A DNA stretch of 64,000 nt from Eubacterium sp. AF36-5BH. GTDB taxonomy: Bacteria; Bacillota; Clostridia; Lachnospirales; Lachnospiraceae. A model generated the notes under the pieces. It did no database searches, was not told the DNA's origin, and saw nothing but the letters and a program-made list of their open reading frames with translations. Made by a program: the position numbers and the translations under genes. Positions 54,701-62,249 of the stretch are shown one piece after another. The stretch is taken from NCBI RefSeq assembly GCF_003460505.1, contig NZ_QTVG01000006.1:203541-267540 (forward strand), read 5' to 3'. Positions within the stretch are counted from its first letter, which is position 1; every line of letters begins with the position of its first letter.

Positions 54701-57177
54701 GCAAGACAGGCAAGAGAGTGAAAGGTGTATCTGTTTATAAGGAGGATGGTGAACTTCTTGGTAAGACAGATTTAAGAGGAAATATTACAACATCTAAGTT
54801 TCAGGAAGCACAGGCAATTTCAGTTTATGCTCAGGATGACAATGGACATCGTTCATTTATTACAAAGGCACAGACATACGCTACAGCCGGCAATGAAGAT
54901 GGTACACCAACATTTGTTAAGGTTAATGCTGTCAAAGATTCAACATCTATGAAGAATATCACTTGGGTTTCAAAACCGGGCGTAAGTGAAGACACACCTG
55001 TTGTTTTATACGCAAAGAAGAGTGATTATGAAAAAGATGGAGACGCTGCATTCAAGAAGGTTGAAGGCAAGTGCAAACTTACATCTCTTTCAGGATATTC
55101 AGATGTAAAATCAAATAAAATTATCTATGCTAATTCAGCAGAAATTAATGATTTAGATGCTGATACAACTTACGTATACAAAGTTGGAGACGGAGATTTA
55201 TGGTCTAAGGAATATGAATTTACAACTGCTTACAAGAATGAAGATACTAAGTTCTTCTTAGTTGGTGATACACAGGCAGACGATACAACAATTATTTCTA
55301 AGATTACAGATATGATTTCAAAAGAACACTATGATTTTGGTGTTCAGACAGGTGACTTTGTAGATGATCCTACAAAGTACGATTACTGGGATAATATTTT
55401 AACAGCCTTTGATGGGGATATGTTCAAGGGTGTTGATATGATTCACGTAACAGGTAACCATGAATTAGCAGGTGATCCTGAATCAACAATTGCAAAGAAT
55501 ATGTTCAATATTGAAAGTGAACATCACTATTCAGTAACTTATGGAAATGTATACGTTGCAGTTATCGGATACACAGCTTCAAAGAATCAGACAATTGAAG
55601 ATGCAAAATGGTTAGTAGAAGATGCAGCAAAGAGCAATGCAAAATGGAAAGTTGTTGTGTCACATCAACCACCTTATGGAACAAATGAAACAACACATGA
55701 CTGCGAAAACGTACATAAGTATATTTCAGAAGCATGTGACGAAGCTGGTATTGATTTTATGTTCTCAGGACATGATCATGCTTATGCAAGAACAAATCCA
55801 TTAAAGGCAGGCACAAGAGACACAGAAAACGGAACAGTATATTATGTATGTGGTTCAACAGGTGAAAAATCATACCCTGCAACAAATGTAAGAGGTTATG
55901 ATTTCGCTAAATTTGGAAACACAGACTACGACGGAATTTATTTCTCAGTTGATGCAAATGCATCAGGATTTACAGTTGATGTATATGATCAGGATGGAGA
56001 TTTATTAGACACATATACAAAGTCAAAAGGTGAATGTGTAAATGGAATCCATGATTATGTATATCAGGGAGATGGACATTTAATATGTAAGAAGTGTGAT
56101 GGCTCAAGAAAAGTTGACGGTTATACAGGTATTGCAACTAATAAAGACAATGGTCTTCCAATGTTCTTTGCAAATGGAAATCTTGATAAGAACAGATGGA
56201 AAACAAATGACAATGACAACTACTATGTAGGAGAAGACGGAGTAGCAGTTACAGGCAAGAATACAATTGACGGAAAAGAATATACTTTTGATGAAAATGG
56301 TAAGTTTGTAAGAGGCTCATTTGTTGAAGAAGTTGTTAAGGATAAGAAAGGCAAAGATGTTACAATTACAAGATACTACACAGCAGGCGGTAGCTATGCA
56401 TTAATGTGGCAGGAAATTGACGGAAATCTCTATTACTTCCAGAACAGCGGTAAAGAAATGGGTCGTATGTTATCAGGCGGTCAGTGGATTATCACAACAA
56501 GAGGTAAGAATACAAAGAGAACTTACACATTTGCTAAAGACGGTAAGCTTACAGTAGGTGCTTTTGAAGATGAACTTGATTCAGATGGAAATGTTAAGGG
56601 TACAAGATATTACTGGGGTGATAATTATGTAACAGGTGAAGTAGAAATTAAGGGCAAGAAGTACAAGTTTGATGAAAACGGCTACATGGTAAAAGAGCCT
56701 GAAACTACAACTGATACAACAACAGAACCAGCAACAACAGAACCTACTACAACAACAGAAAAGCCGACTACACCGGCAACTACAACACAGAAACCAACAA
56801 CACAGAAGCCAACAACTAAGAAGCCAACAACTGTAGTTACAACACAGAAACTTGGTAAGGCAAGTGTTGCTAAGAAATCAGCTAAGAGAGTTTCTAAGAA
56901 GAAAATCTCATTAATGGTTAAGAAGGTTAATAAGGCTAATGGATATCAGGTAAGAGTTTACACAACAAAGAAAAATGCTAATAACAACAAGAAAGCGTTA
57001 GTAACTTGTACAAAGAAAGTTGTAAAAGCTAATAAGAACGCAGTAACAATTAAAGTAACTTCTAAGAAGTTTAAGAATAAGAAAACTTTATATGCAAGAG
57101 TAAGAGCATTTAGAAAAGTTGGTAAGAATACATCTTATGGAAAATGGTCAAAACCTGTTAAGATTAAAAACAAATAA
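51763..57177 (+). CDS. Giant secreted phosphodiester glycosidase and metallophosphatase
   Basis: An 1804-residue exported protein; ATG 51763 follows AGAGGAGGG. Signal peptide to about residue 30. Domains in order: a NAGPA-type phosphodiester glycosidase (about 97-290; IVAAINGDYFDMG, later CVEALYLDGGGSATF); Ig-like modules; a galactose-binding-like domain (about 480-690); an Ig-like and a cohesin-like sandwich (about 700-955); a purple-acid-phosphatase N-terminal fibronectin domain (about 1043-1155); a calcineurin-type metallophosphatase (about 1160-1410) with Asp1169 in GDTQ, GDFVDD, His1233 in GNHE, SHQPPYG, and His1337/His1339 in GHDH; glucan-binding-like YG repeats (about 1460-1640); a Thr/Pro linker; and a Lys-rich C-terminal domain. 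All metal ligands look present. It may remove phosphate and sugar-phosphate caps from surface polymers or proteins. It is followed 15 bases later by the CotH-family gene. Confidence 0.8.
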   Translation: MLKKAVKKFLSVVLATAMVVSSITVYGASVKVPEDRVLTSVKEYSIAPGIKEKHITTVDKDGNNQVQAYMAEIDLKTSSVGMMAGYKNYDKTGKWGMQTVRDQAKAAEKATGKTIVAAINGDYFDMGTGQPWGSLVMGGDIVQTQNDHPYFAIMKDGTADCREAYEPLDDVVEAIGSPFFLVKDGKALEELAADPYAMPRCAVGIKADGSVIIYEADGRQAPKSCGQSLYETAKQMEAMGCVEALYLDGGGSATFATKTEGTDSLEVKNSPSDGTERKVSSSLFIYSDAKADGEFDHATISPLEEVYTPGSTVQFEATGVDSAGGKADLPKEATFVLKDDSFGKIDGTTGQFVSNGTEGTVEVQLKSGDNVVGSTTIEVRKPDSITFVNDEVNLGFEEETDLGLTVKWNNRQVNYADGDFIWTTENVTDANKQPSDSSIGTFKDNKFTSSDGNTLYGTIRCKYKDSDIQATINVVVGLQPTVVYDFEDHTMEDGTVIPAADWYSTAADKKEPNAGFKTMNYGRGGNESTEVVDIASGEPVRFGNHSLKLNYDFSQCGAVTEGACVGLENPSGDIPGTPTGIGMYVYAPEGIPNFWLRIQLYDANGTVLNLNFTEEAKLDEHKLGGFDWTGWKYVEASLKDYQAPYKFLGNNMIRLMFVNGTGMGKYDKDGNEIQPSDRKGAIYIDNIQFVYGANTDDIDNPSIDTISANGTELNDDAVLDTNNVTFTARASDLQNKYTSGVDFTTANVWLDGVNLTNGGSMHTDVSKDEISLNNQKLANGKHTIKFSVRDKFGNEASKTKTFEVKNKDDNTVTINATSQGEANIGDEANIDFTASDASKVNELTATVKLAKGYSDYSVSYAEGFEQAKEPEYNKADNQVTIYAKKKASETSNQIATYADTANEDSNKIATLSVKIPLDVSDGSKFSYSIPSATYKIAAGDGEETYTFVQDTEYTDIGDYYTISFSDLIEGMDITMSVKDSKTGKRVKGVSVYKEDGELLGKTDLRGNITTSKFQEAQAISVYAQDDNGHRSFITKAQTYATAGNEDGTPTFVKVNAVKDSTSMKNITWVSKPGVSEDTPVVLYAKKSDYEKDGDAAFKKVEGKCKLTSLSGYSDVKSNKIIYANSAEINDLDADTTYVYKVGDGDLWSKEYEFTTAYKNEDTKFFLVGDTQADDTTIISKITDMISKEHYDFGVQTGDFVDDPTKYDYWDNILTAFDGDMFKGVDMIHVTGNHELAGDPESTIAKNMFNIESEHHYSVTYGNVYVAVIGYTASKNQTIEDAKWLVEDAAKSNAKWKVVVSHQPPYGTNETTHDCENVHKYISEACDEAGIDFMFSGHDHAYARTNPLKAGTRDTENGTVYYVCGSTGEKSYPATNVRGYDFAKFGNTDYDGIYFSVDANASGFTVDVYDQDGDLLDTYTKSKGECVNGIHDYVYQGDGHLICKKCDGSRKVDGYTGIATNKDNGLPMFFANGNLDKNRWKTNDNDNYYVGEDGVAVTGKNTIDGKEYTFDENGKFVRGSFVEEVVKDKKGKDVTITRYYTAGGSYALMWQEIDGNLYYFQNSGKEMGRMLSGGQWIITTRGKNTKRTYTFAKDGKLTVGAFEDELDSDGNVKGTRYYWGDNYVTGEVEIKGKKYKFDENGYMVKEPETTTDTTTEPATTEPTTTTEKPTTPATTTQKPTTQKPTTKKPTTVVTTQKLGKASVAKKSAKRVSKKKISLMVKKVNKANGYQVRVYTTKKNANNNKKALVTCTKKVVKANKNAVTIKVTSKKFKNKKTLYARVRAFRKVGKNTSYGKWSKPVKIKNK

Positions 57178-57192
57178 GAATAGGAGCAGATA

Positions 57193-60100
57193 ATGTACAG
57201 AAAAATAGTTAAGAAAATTATTTCTTGTACAACAGTTTGCACTTTAATTTTAGGTATGAGCAGTGTCAATTTCGACACTGCTTATGCTGAAAATGGGAGT
57301 GGATCCGATGTTAGTACAGTAGCTGAAAAAAATACTGAAGACACAAAAGAAAATTTGGCAGGAAACACATCAACAGACGATTACGATGTGACAAAAAGTG
57401 GTTTGCCTGTTGTATACATTAACACAGAAGGCAATGCAGAAATTGCATCTAAGGAAGACTACATTGATGCTAATTTAAAAATTCAGGATGCAGGAACAGA
57501 TGGAACAGACGGAAAAGTAGAATATGATGGGGTTACAGAAGTAAAAGGTCATGGAAATTCTACATGGAGATGGTTTCCAAAAAAAGCATATAAATTAAAA
57601 TTAGATAAGAAAACAAGCCTATTTGGAATGGGCAAAAATAAACATTGGTTATTACTTTCCAATTATATAGATGAAACTCAGATGAGAAATGCGCTTTCAT
57701 CAAAGATAGGTAAAACATTTGGTGTAACAGCCATGGATACTGTTTGGGTTGAGGTGGTTCTTAATGGAAAAAACCTTGGAACTTACCAATTATGTGAACA
57801 GGTAAAAATATCAAAAGACAGAGCAGATACTTATGACTGGGAAGACACTGCAGGAACAATTGCAGAAAAAATCGCCAAGAAAAATGATTTGTCTAAAAAG
57901 GAAGAAAAGGCACTTTCAACACAAATGGAAGAAGACCTTAACTGGATGACAACTAAAACAGTTACATACAATGACGTTACATACAATATCGATAACTATT
58001 ATGAAATTCCAAACGCTAACGGTGGATTCTTAATGGAAATTGACAACAATGCTGATGAGGCATCCTTGTTTTATACAGACAAGAAACAGTGTGTTATGTT
58101 TAAAAATCCGGAATTTATTAAAACAAACGAAACTGTCTTTAATGGCATTAAGACATATATGCAGAATTTTGAAAATGCCACATATAGCACAGACGGTTGT
58201 ATTGACATAGACGGTGTAAAAACATCTTATACACAGTTATGTAATTTCGATTCTCTTGTAGCTTTTTGGTTTGCTTCTGAAATTCAGGTAAATGAATTTG
58301 GCGGAAGAAGTACATACGTTACAAAGGAAATAGATGGCGGTTTAACTTTTGGTCCTATTTGGGATTATGATTTCAGTTCAGGCTCTGTTGCACCTTTCGG
58401 AGCACAGGGAATTGAACGTTGGACTGCAAAGGACAGAACATGGTTCTCACAGTATGTAAAAGATCCTTACTTTGTTATAAAAGCAAGAGAACTTTATATG
58501 AAAAATAGAGATTTCTTAAATAATATTTATGCTGATGGAGGCTTACTTGACGGCTGGCATGACACATTAAAAACATCAGCGACACATAATGAAAGTATGT
58601 GGTTCTATTCAAAAGGTTTTGAAGGAGATTTTGCAACTTTAAAACAGTGGATGAAGAAGAGACTTACATGGATTAATGAACAGTTTGGAACAGACGCCTC
58701 AGCAATGAAATCATTTGGTGCACCTGTAAGCAAGGATATAACTGTTTCAATGACAGAAAATAATGGCACAAACAGCGACAACGCATTTCATGTAAGCACC
58801 AATACAGATAAGGTTACATTGAAGTTTAAGTCAGATAACAAGGCTGATACTTCATTTAACTACTACATTAACGGAAAATACATTGATAATGTTAAATCTG
58901 AGAACAATGAAGTAGCAATAACAATTCCTGCAGAATTATTAACTAATAAAGATTCAAAGAACGTTGTTACAGTATGGGCAAAGGATGCAAATGGTAACCT
59001 TACAAGAATGAACTATGCTACTGTAAACTTTACAGATAAGCAAAGTCATACAGTAACATTCAAGGATGAAAAAGGAATTGAAACAACAGAAGTTTTAGAT
59101 GGCGACACTGTTTACATGGACTATCCAAAATCAGATTCAGCTAATAGAATTTTTGTAGGCTGGACTGATGGAACAACAACTTATGACAAAGAATCACGCG
59201 TAGTTGTAAAAGAAGACATTGAACTGGTACCTGTCTGGGAACAGTGTGCAGATGGAGGTTTGGAACATACATGGAAAGAAGAAGTACCTGAAGGTGATGA
59301 CTTTGAATGTAGTACATGTGGAAAAACTAAATTAGACAAAAACACATACAAGGACATAACAAAGATTTACTGTAATTTAAGCTTAAGATACTCTAATAGC
59401 TATACAGGTGGAGAAACAATACCAACAATTGATGTATACTATGATAATAAGAAATTAACAAAAGATGTTGATTATACAATCTCATTTAGAAATGACGTCA
59501 ATGTAGGTTACGCTACATACACAATTAAGGGTATTAAGAAAAATGGCTTCAAAGGAACAGCGGAAATGTCATATAGAATAATACCAAGAGCCATTTATGC
59601 GTGTGTTTCTTATAATATTTTAGGGACTTATGAATATACAGGAAAGCCAATAGAGGCTAAGAATTATTCTGTAAGATTAATTAACAATGAACTAAACTAT
59701 AATTGCCTATTAACTGAAGGAGTAGACTACACAGTAACATATCAAAATAATGTTGAAGTAGGTGAAGGAACAGCTATCCTTACAGGATTTGGAAACTTTA
59801 ATAATACAAAGAATGTAAAAATGACTATAATCCCGGCAAAGGTAAAAGCTTTTGCAGGCAAAGCAAACGGCAAAAATGTAACATTGTCATGGAATAAGTC
59901 AGAAGAAGTAAGTGGTTACAATGTTTACAGAAGAACAACTTCTACAGAAGAATGGACAAAAATCGCTAATGTGAAAGATACATCTTATGTAGATTCAGAT
60001 ATAAAAGAAGGCAAAACATATAGTTATGCAATTGAAGGCTACACTGCAAAAGACGACAAAACTTATGTAGGTAAGAAGGTTGAAATTGAAGTTAAGAATA

Positions 60101-60477
60101 CTCAGGAAACAACAACTAAGCCTACAACAACAACTAAACCATCAACAACATGCAAAAAGCCTACAACAACAGCTAAGCCAACAACATCAAAGAACACAGG
60201 CAAACTTGCTAAGACAAAGCTTATAACTACAAGTAAAAAGAATAATTCTAAAAAGATTAGTATAAGTTTCAAAAAGGTTAAGGGAGCAAAGAAATATACA
60301 GTACAGATTTCTGCAACAAAGAATTTTAAAAAAGTTCTTGTTAAGAAAACAGTGAAGAAAACAAAAGTTTCAATAACAAGCTCAAAAGTTAAAAAGAAAA
60401 AGGTATTGTATGTAAGAGTAAAAGCTGTAGGCGCAGCTAAATGGTCCAAGCCAAAGAAAGTTAGAATTAAAAAATAA
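57193..60477 (+). CDS. Secreted CotH-family protein kinase with surface-binding modules
   Basis: A 1094-residue exported protein. The signal peptide ends near DTAYAEN. Residues about 110-460 form a CotH kinase domain: GNSTWRWFPKKAYKLKL, then GKNKHWLLLSNYIDETQMRN, VEVVLNGKNLGTYQLCEQV, GGFLMEIDNN and the metal-binding PIWDYDFSSG near residue 390. CotH proteins are atypical kinases that phosphorylate Ser in spore coat proteins in Bacillus. A beta module, an InlB-repeat-like domain, a small CSTCG zinc-ribbon-like segment, two MBG-type repeats and a fibronectin domain follow. A Thr/Lys/Pro linker and the Lys-rich C-terminal domain end the protein. The gene is in an operon with the metallophosphatase gene upstream, giving a secreted kinase and phosphatase pair. 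Cellulosomal CotH proteins show that the family is not limited to spores. Confidence 0.82.
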   Translation: MYRKIVKKIISCTTVCTLILGMSSVNFDTAYAENGSGSDVSTVAEKNTEDTKENLAGNTSTDDYDVTKSGLPVVYINTEGNAEIASKEDYIDANLKIQDAGTDGTDGKVEYDGVTEVKGHGNSTWRWFPKKAYKLKLDKKTSLFGMGKNKHWLLLSNYIDETQMRNALSSKIGKTFGVTAMDTVWVEVVLNGKNLGTYQLCEQVKISKDRADTYDWEDTAGTIAEKIAKKNDLSKKEEKALSTQMEEDLNWMTTKTVTYNDVTYNIDNYYEIPNANGGFLMEIDNNADEASLFYTDKKQCVMFKNPEFIKTNETVFNGIKTYMQNFENATYSTDGCIDIDGVKTSYTQLCNFDSLVAFWFASEIQVNEFGGRSTYVTKEIDGGLTFGPIWDYDFSSGSVAPFGAQGIERWTAKDRTWFSQYVKDPYFVIKARELYMKNRDFLNNIYADGGLLDGWHDTLKTSATHNESMWFYSKGFEGDFATLKQWMKKRLTWINEQFGTDASAMKSFGAPVSKDITVSMTENNGTNSDNAFHVSTNTDKVTLKFKSDNKADTSFNYYINGKYIDNVKSENNEVAITIPAELLTNKDSKNVVTVWAKDANGNLTRMNYATVNFTDKQSHTVTFKDEKGIETTEVLDGDTVYMDYPKSDSANRIFVGWTDGTTTYDKESRVVVKEDIELVPVWEQCADGGLEHTWKEEVPEGDDFECSTCGKTKLDKNTYKDITKIYCNLSLRYSNSYTGGETIPTIDVYYDNKKLTKDVDYTISFRNDVNVGYATYTIKGIKKNGFKGTAEMSYRIIPRAIYACVSYNILGTYEYTGKPIEAKNYSVRLINNELNYNCLLTEGVDYTVTYQNNVEVGEGTAILTGFGNFNNTKNVKMTIIPAKVKAFAGKANGKNVTLSWNKSEEVSGYNVYRRTTSTEEWTKIANVKDTSYVDSDIKEGKTYSYAIEGYTAKDDKTYVGKKVEIEVKNTQETTTKPTTTTKPSTTCKKPTTTAKPTTSKNTGKLAKTKLITTSKKNNSKKISISFKKVKGAKKYTVQISATKNFKKVLVKKTVKKTKVSITSSKVKKKKVLYVRVKAVGAAKWSKPKKVRIKK

Positions 60478-60497
60478 ATACTTATTTTACTAAAATA

Positions 60498-60563
60498 AAA
60501 AATCAAACTGCAATATATTTGTCCGAGGAAGAAAACTCGATGTATTGTCAGTTTGATTTTTTT
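60498..60563 (+). terminator. Terminator of the phosphatase/kinase operon
   Basis: A 13-bp stem, AAAAATCAAACTG (60498-60510) with its complement at 60549-60561, extended by imperfect inner pairs, followed by a T run. Confidence 0.88.
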
Positions 60564-60761
60564 GTACTATTTGCAATATAGTGAGTGACTTTTAGCTTTG
60601 TTATGTAATAAAAATTAATAAAAAAAACATTTTTTATACAAAAAATATAAAAAATATACAGTGAATAGTGCAATTTGCGTAAAAATAATAACAAAAAACA
60701 TACATAATACACAAAAATTCGCCTGGAACCGTTACAAGGGGAAAAATTGTTTTATATAAAA
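60564..60761. other. AT-rich non-coding region before the repeat-protein promoter
   Basis: Part of the 408-base gap between the CotH-family gene and the gene at 60886. It is poly-A rich. I see nothing in this part beyond the terminator before it and the promoter and leader after it. Confidence 0.4.
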
Positions 60762-60789
60762 TTGACACTTAAAAAAAAAATGGTATACT
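60762..60789 (+). promoter_or_regulatory. Strong promoter of the repeat-protein gene
   Basis: A perfect TTGACA at 60762-60767, a 16-base A-rich spacer and TATACT at 60784-60789. Confidence 0.85.
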
Positions 60790-60797
60790 TAAGTGGA

Positions 60798-60864
60798 GCC
60801 AAAAATTGGCAACAGAAGATTGAATGAAAATATTATAGGATGATTCAATCGGGTATGTTTTTTT
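60798..60864 (+). promoter_or_regulatory. Structured 5' leader with terminator-like hairpin
   Basis: The leader starts near 60796. It holds a small hairpin GCCAA-AAA-TTGGC (60798-60810) and a second one, GATTGAAT (60818-60825) with ATTCAATC (60843-60850), followed by GGGTATG and seven T at 60858-60864. The second hairpin plus T run could stop transcription just before the ribosome binding site at 60872. I do not recognise a riboswitch class. Confidence 0.5.
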
Positions 60865-60885
60865 ACAATGAAAGGAGAAATAGAG

Positions 60886-61947
60886 ATGAAAAAACAGCTT
60901 AAAAAAGCCGTAGCTATCGTTAGCGCATTAGCAATGGTAGTTGCAGGAATTACAGTAACTCCTAATTATGTAGGAGCAGAAACAACAGGAGTAGAAGCAC
61001 CAGCAGAACAGTTAAAAGAAATTGGTGGAGATGCAGCAGCAACTTGGTTCTATGATGAAGCAAAGACAACAGGAATTGAAAAAGTTGTAAATATTCAGAA
61101 ACCAGGTTTCGCTAAAGAAAGCGGTGTTTATGTATCAGTACCAGCAGGAATTTCAAAGGTTACTGTAAATGGTAATGATGATGCAGCTTTAACAGCAATC
61201 CAGGGAGCTGGAGTTGTAGTATATTTAACATCATTAACAAAAGAATACAACACAGTTGTAATTACATACGCTAATGGAGAAGGAACAGTTGTAATTAAGA
61301 ATGTTAATGGAACAAAAGATACAGTAACTACAAAAGCAGACGTAACATCAGCAGACGTAACTTCACCAGATGCATCATCAGCAGACGTAACTTCACCAGA
61401 TGCATCATCAGCAGACGTAACATCAGCAGATGTAACTTCACCAGATGCATCATCAGCAGATGTAACTTCAGCAGACGTAACATCAGCAGATGTAACTTCA
61501 CCAGATGCATCATCAGCAGACGTAACATCAGCAGATGTAACTTCACCAGATGCATCATCAGCAGACGTAACATCAGCAGACGCAACATCAGCAGATGTAA
61601 CAACAACACCAAAGACTACAACAGTTAAGCCAACAACAGCTAAGCCAAAGGCAACAACAAAGAAAGTTTCACTTAAGCAGACAAAGGTTACTAAGAAAGT
61701 AACAAAGAAACTTAGCTCAAAGAAAGTTAAATTAACATTCAAGAAAGTTAAGGGTGCTAAGAAGTACACAGTACAGGTATCAACAAGCAAGAAGTTTAAG
61801 AAAGTTCTTTACAAGAAGACAGTTAAGAAGACAAAAGTTACTCTTTCAAGCAAGAAATTAAAGAACAAGAAGAAATTATATGTAAGAGTAAAAGCTGTAG
61901 GCGCTAAGAAATGGTCAAAGCCAGTAGCTATTAAGATTAAGAAATAA
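60886..61947 (+). CDS. Small secreted repeat protein with Lys-rich C-terminal domain
   Basis: A 353-residue exported protein. ATG 60886 follows AAAGGAG; the signal peptide ends near NYVGAET. Residues about 45-145 form one small beta-rich module with the pattern KVTVNGND, GAGVVVYLTSLTKEYN and VVIKNVNG, which recurs twice in the next gene. A repeat region of Ser-Ala-Asp-Val-Thr and Ser-Pro-Asp-Ala-Ser units spans about 152-245. A Thr/Lys/Pro linker and the Lys-rich fibronectin-like C-terminal domain (about 260-353) follow. It has the form of a minimal surface-displayed binding protein. Its own strong promoter suggests high expression. Ligand unknown. Confidence 0.75.
   Translation: MKKQLKKAVAIVSALAMVVAGITVTPNYVGAETTGVEAPAEQLKEIGGDAAATWFYDEAKTTGIEKVVNIQKPGFAKESGVYVSVPAGISKVTVNGNDDAALTAIQGAGVVVYLTSLTKEYNTVVITYANGEGTVVIKNVNGTKDTVTTKADVTSADVTSPDASSADVTSPDASSADVTSADVTSPDASSADVTSADVTSADVTSPDASSADVTSADVTSPDASSADVTSADATSADVTTTPKTTTVKPTTAKPKATTKKVSLKQTKVTKKVTKKLSSKKVKLTFKKVKGAKKYTVQVSTSKKFKKVLYKKTVKKTKVTLSSKKLKNKKKLYVRVKAVGAKKWSKPVAIKIKK
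61341..61600 (+). repeat. 15-bp coding repeats in the small surface protein
   Basis: Alternating 15-bp units such as GCAGACGTAACATCA and CCAGATGCATCATCA-type blocks, arranged in higher-order 42-72 bp patterns. They encode ADVTS, SPDAS and SADVT units. The array is in frame and also leaves the opposite strand open, which creates spurious reading frames. Confidence 0.9.
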
Positions 61948-61974
61948 TTATAATTACATATTTTAATCTAACAT

Positions 61975-62014
61975 AAGATCCTTATGAATTGTGATGGTTC
62001 GTAAGGGTCTTTTT
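61975..62014 (+). terminator. Terminator after the small surface protein gene
   Basis: A 14-bp stem with two G-U pairs (61975-61988 with 61998-62011) and a T run. The gap to the next gene (61948-62249) is 302 bases; apart from this hairpin it shows only a weak TAGAAT at 62183 and the ribosome binding site AAAGGAG before 62250. Confidence 0.82.
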
Positions 62015-62249
62015 GTGTGCCAAAAGTTTAATTTGTTGTGTGTGAGTGTTTGGTAAATATGAAAAATAGTAACCCTTTGCAAAGTATATGAGTTCGTTAA
62101 TTTCAGAACTAATAAAAATGATTTTTATATAAAAAGACACCTTAATAAAAAATAGGCTACTAATTTTGAAAAATGAATCTGCTAGAATGAAAGCAGAATG
62201 TGATGAAAGACGCATCGAATCTAATACAATTTTTTGAAAGGAGTAGGAT

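Noticed and set aside
61128..61790. 220-codon open frame on the minus strand across the small surface protein
   Set aside because: Same cause: repetitive codons give an open antisense frame. The product is low-complexity and has no start signal.
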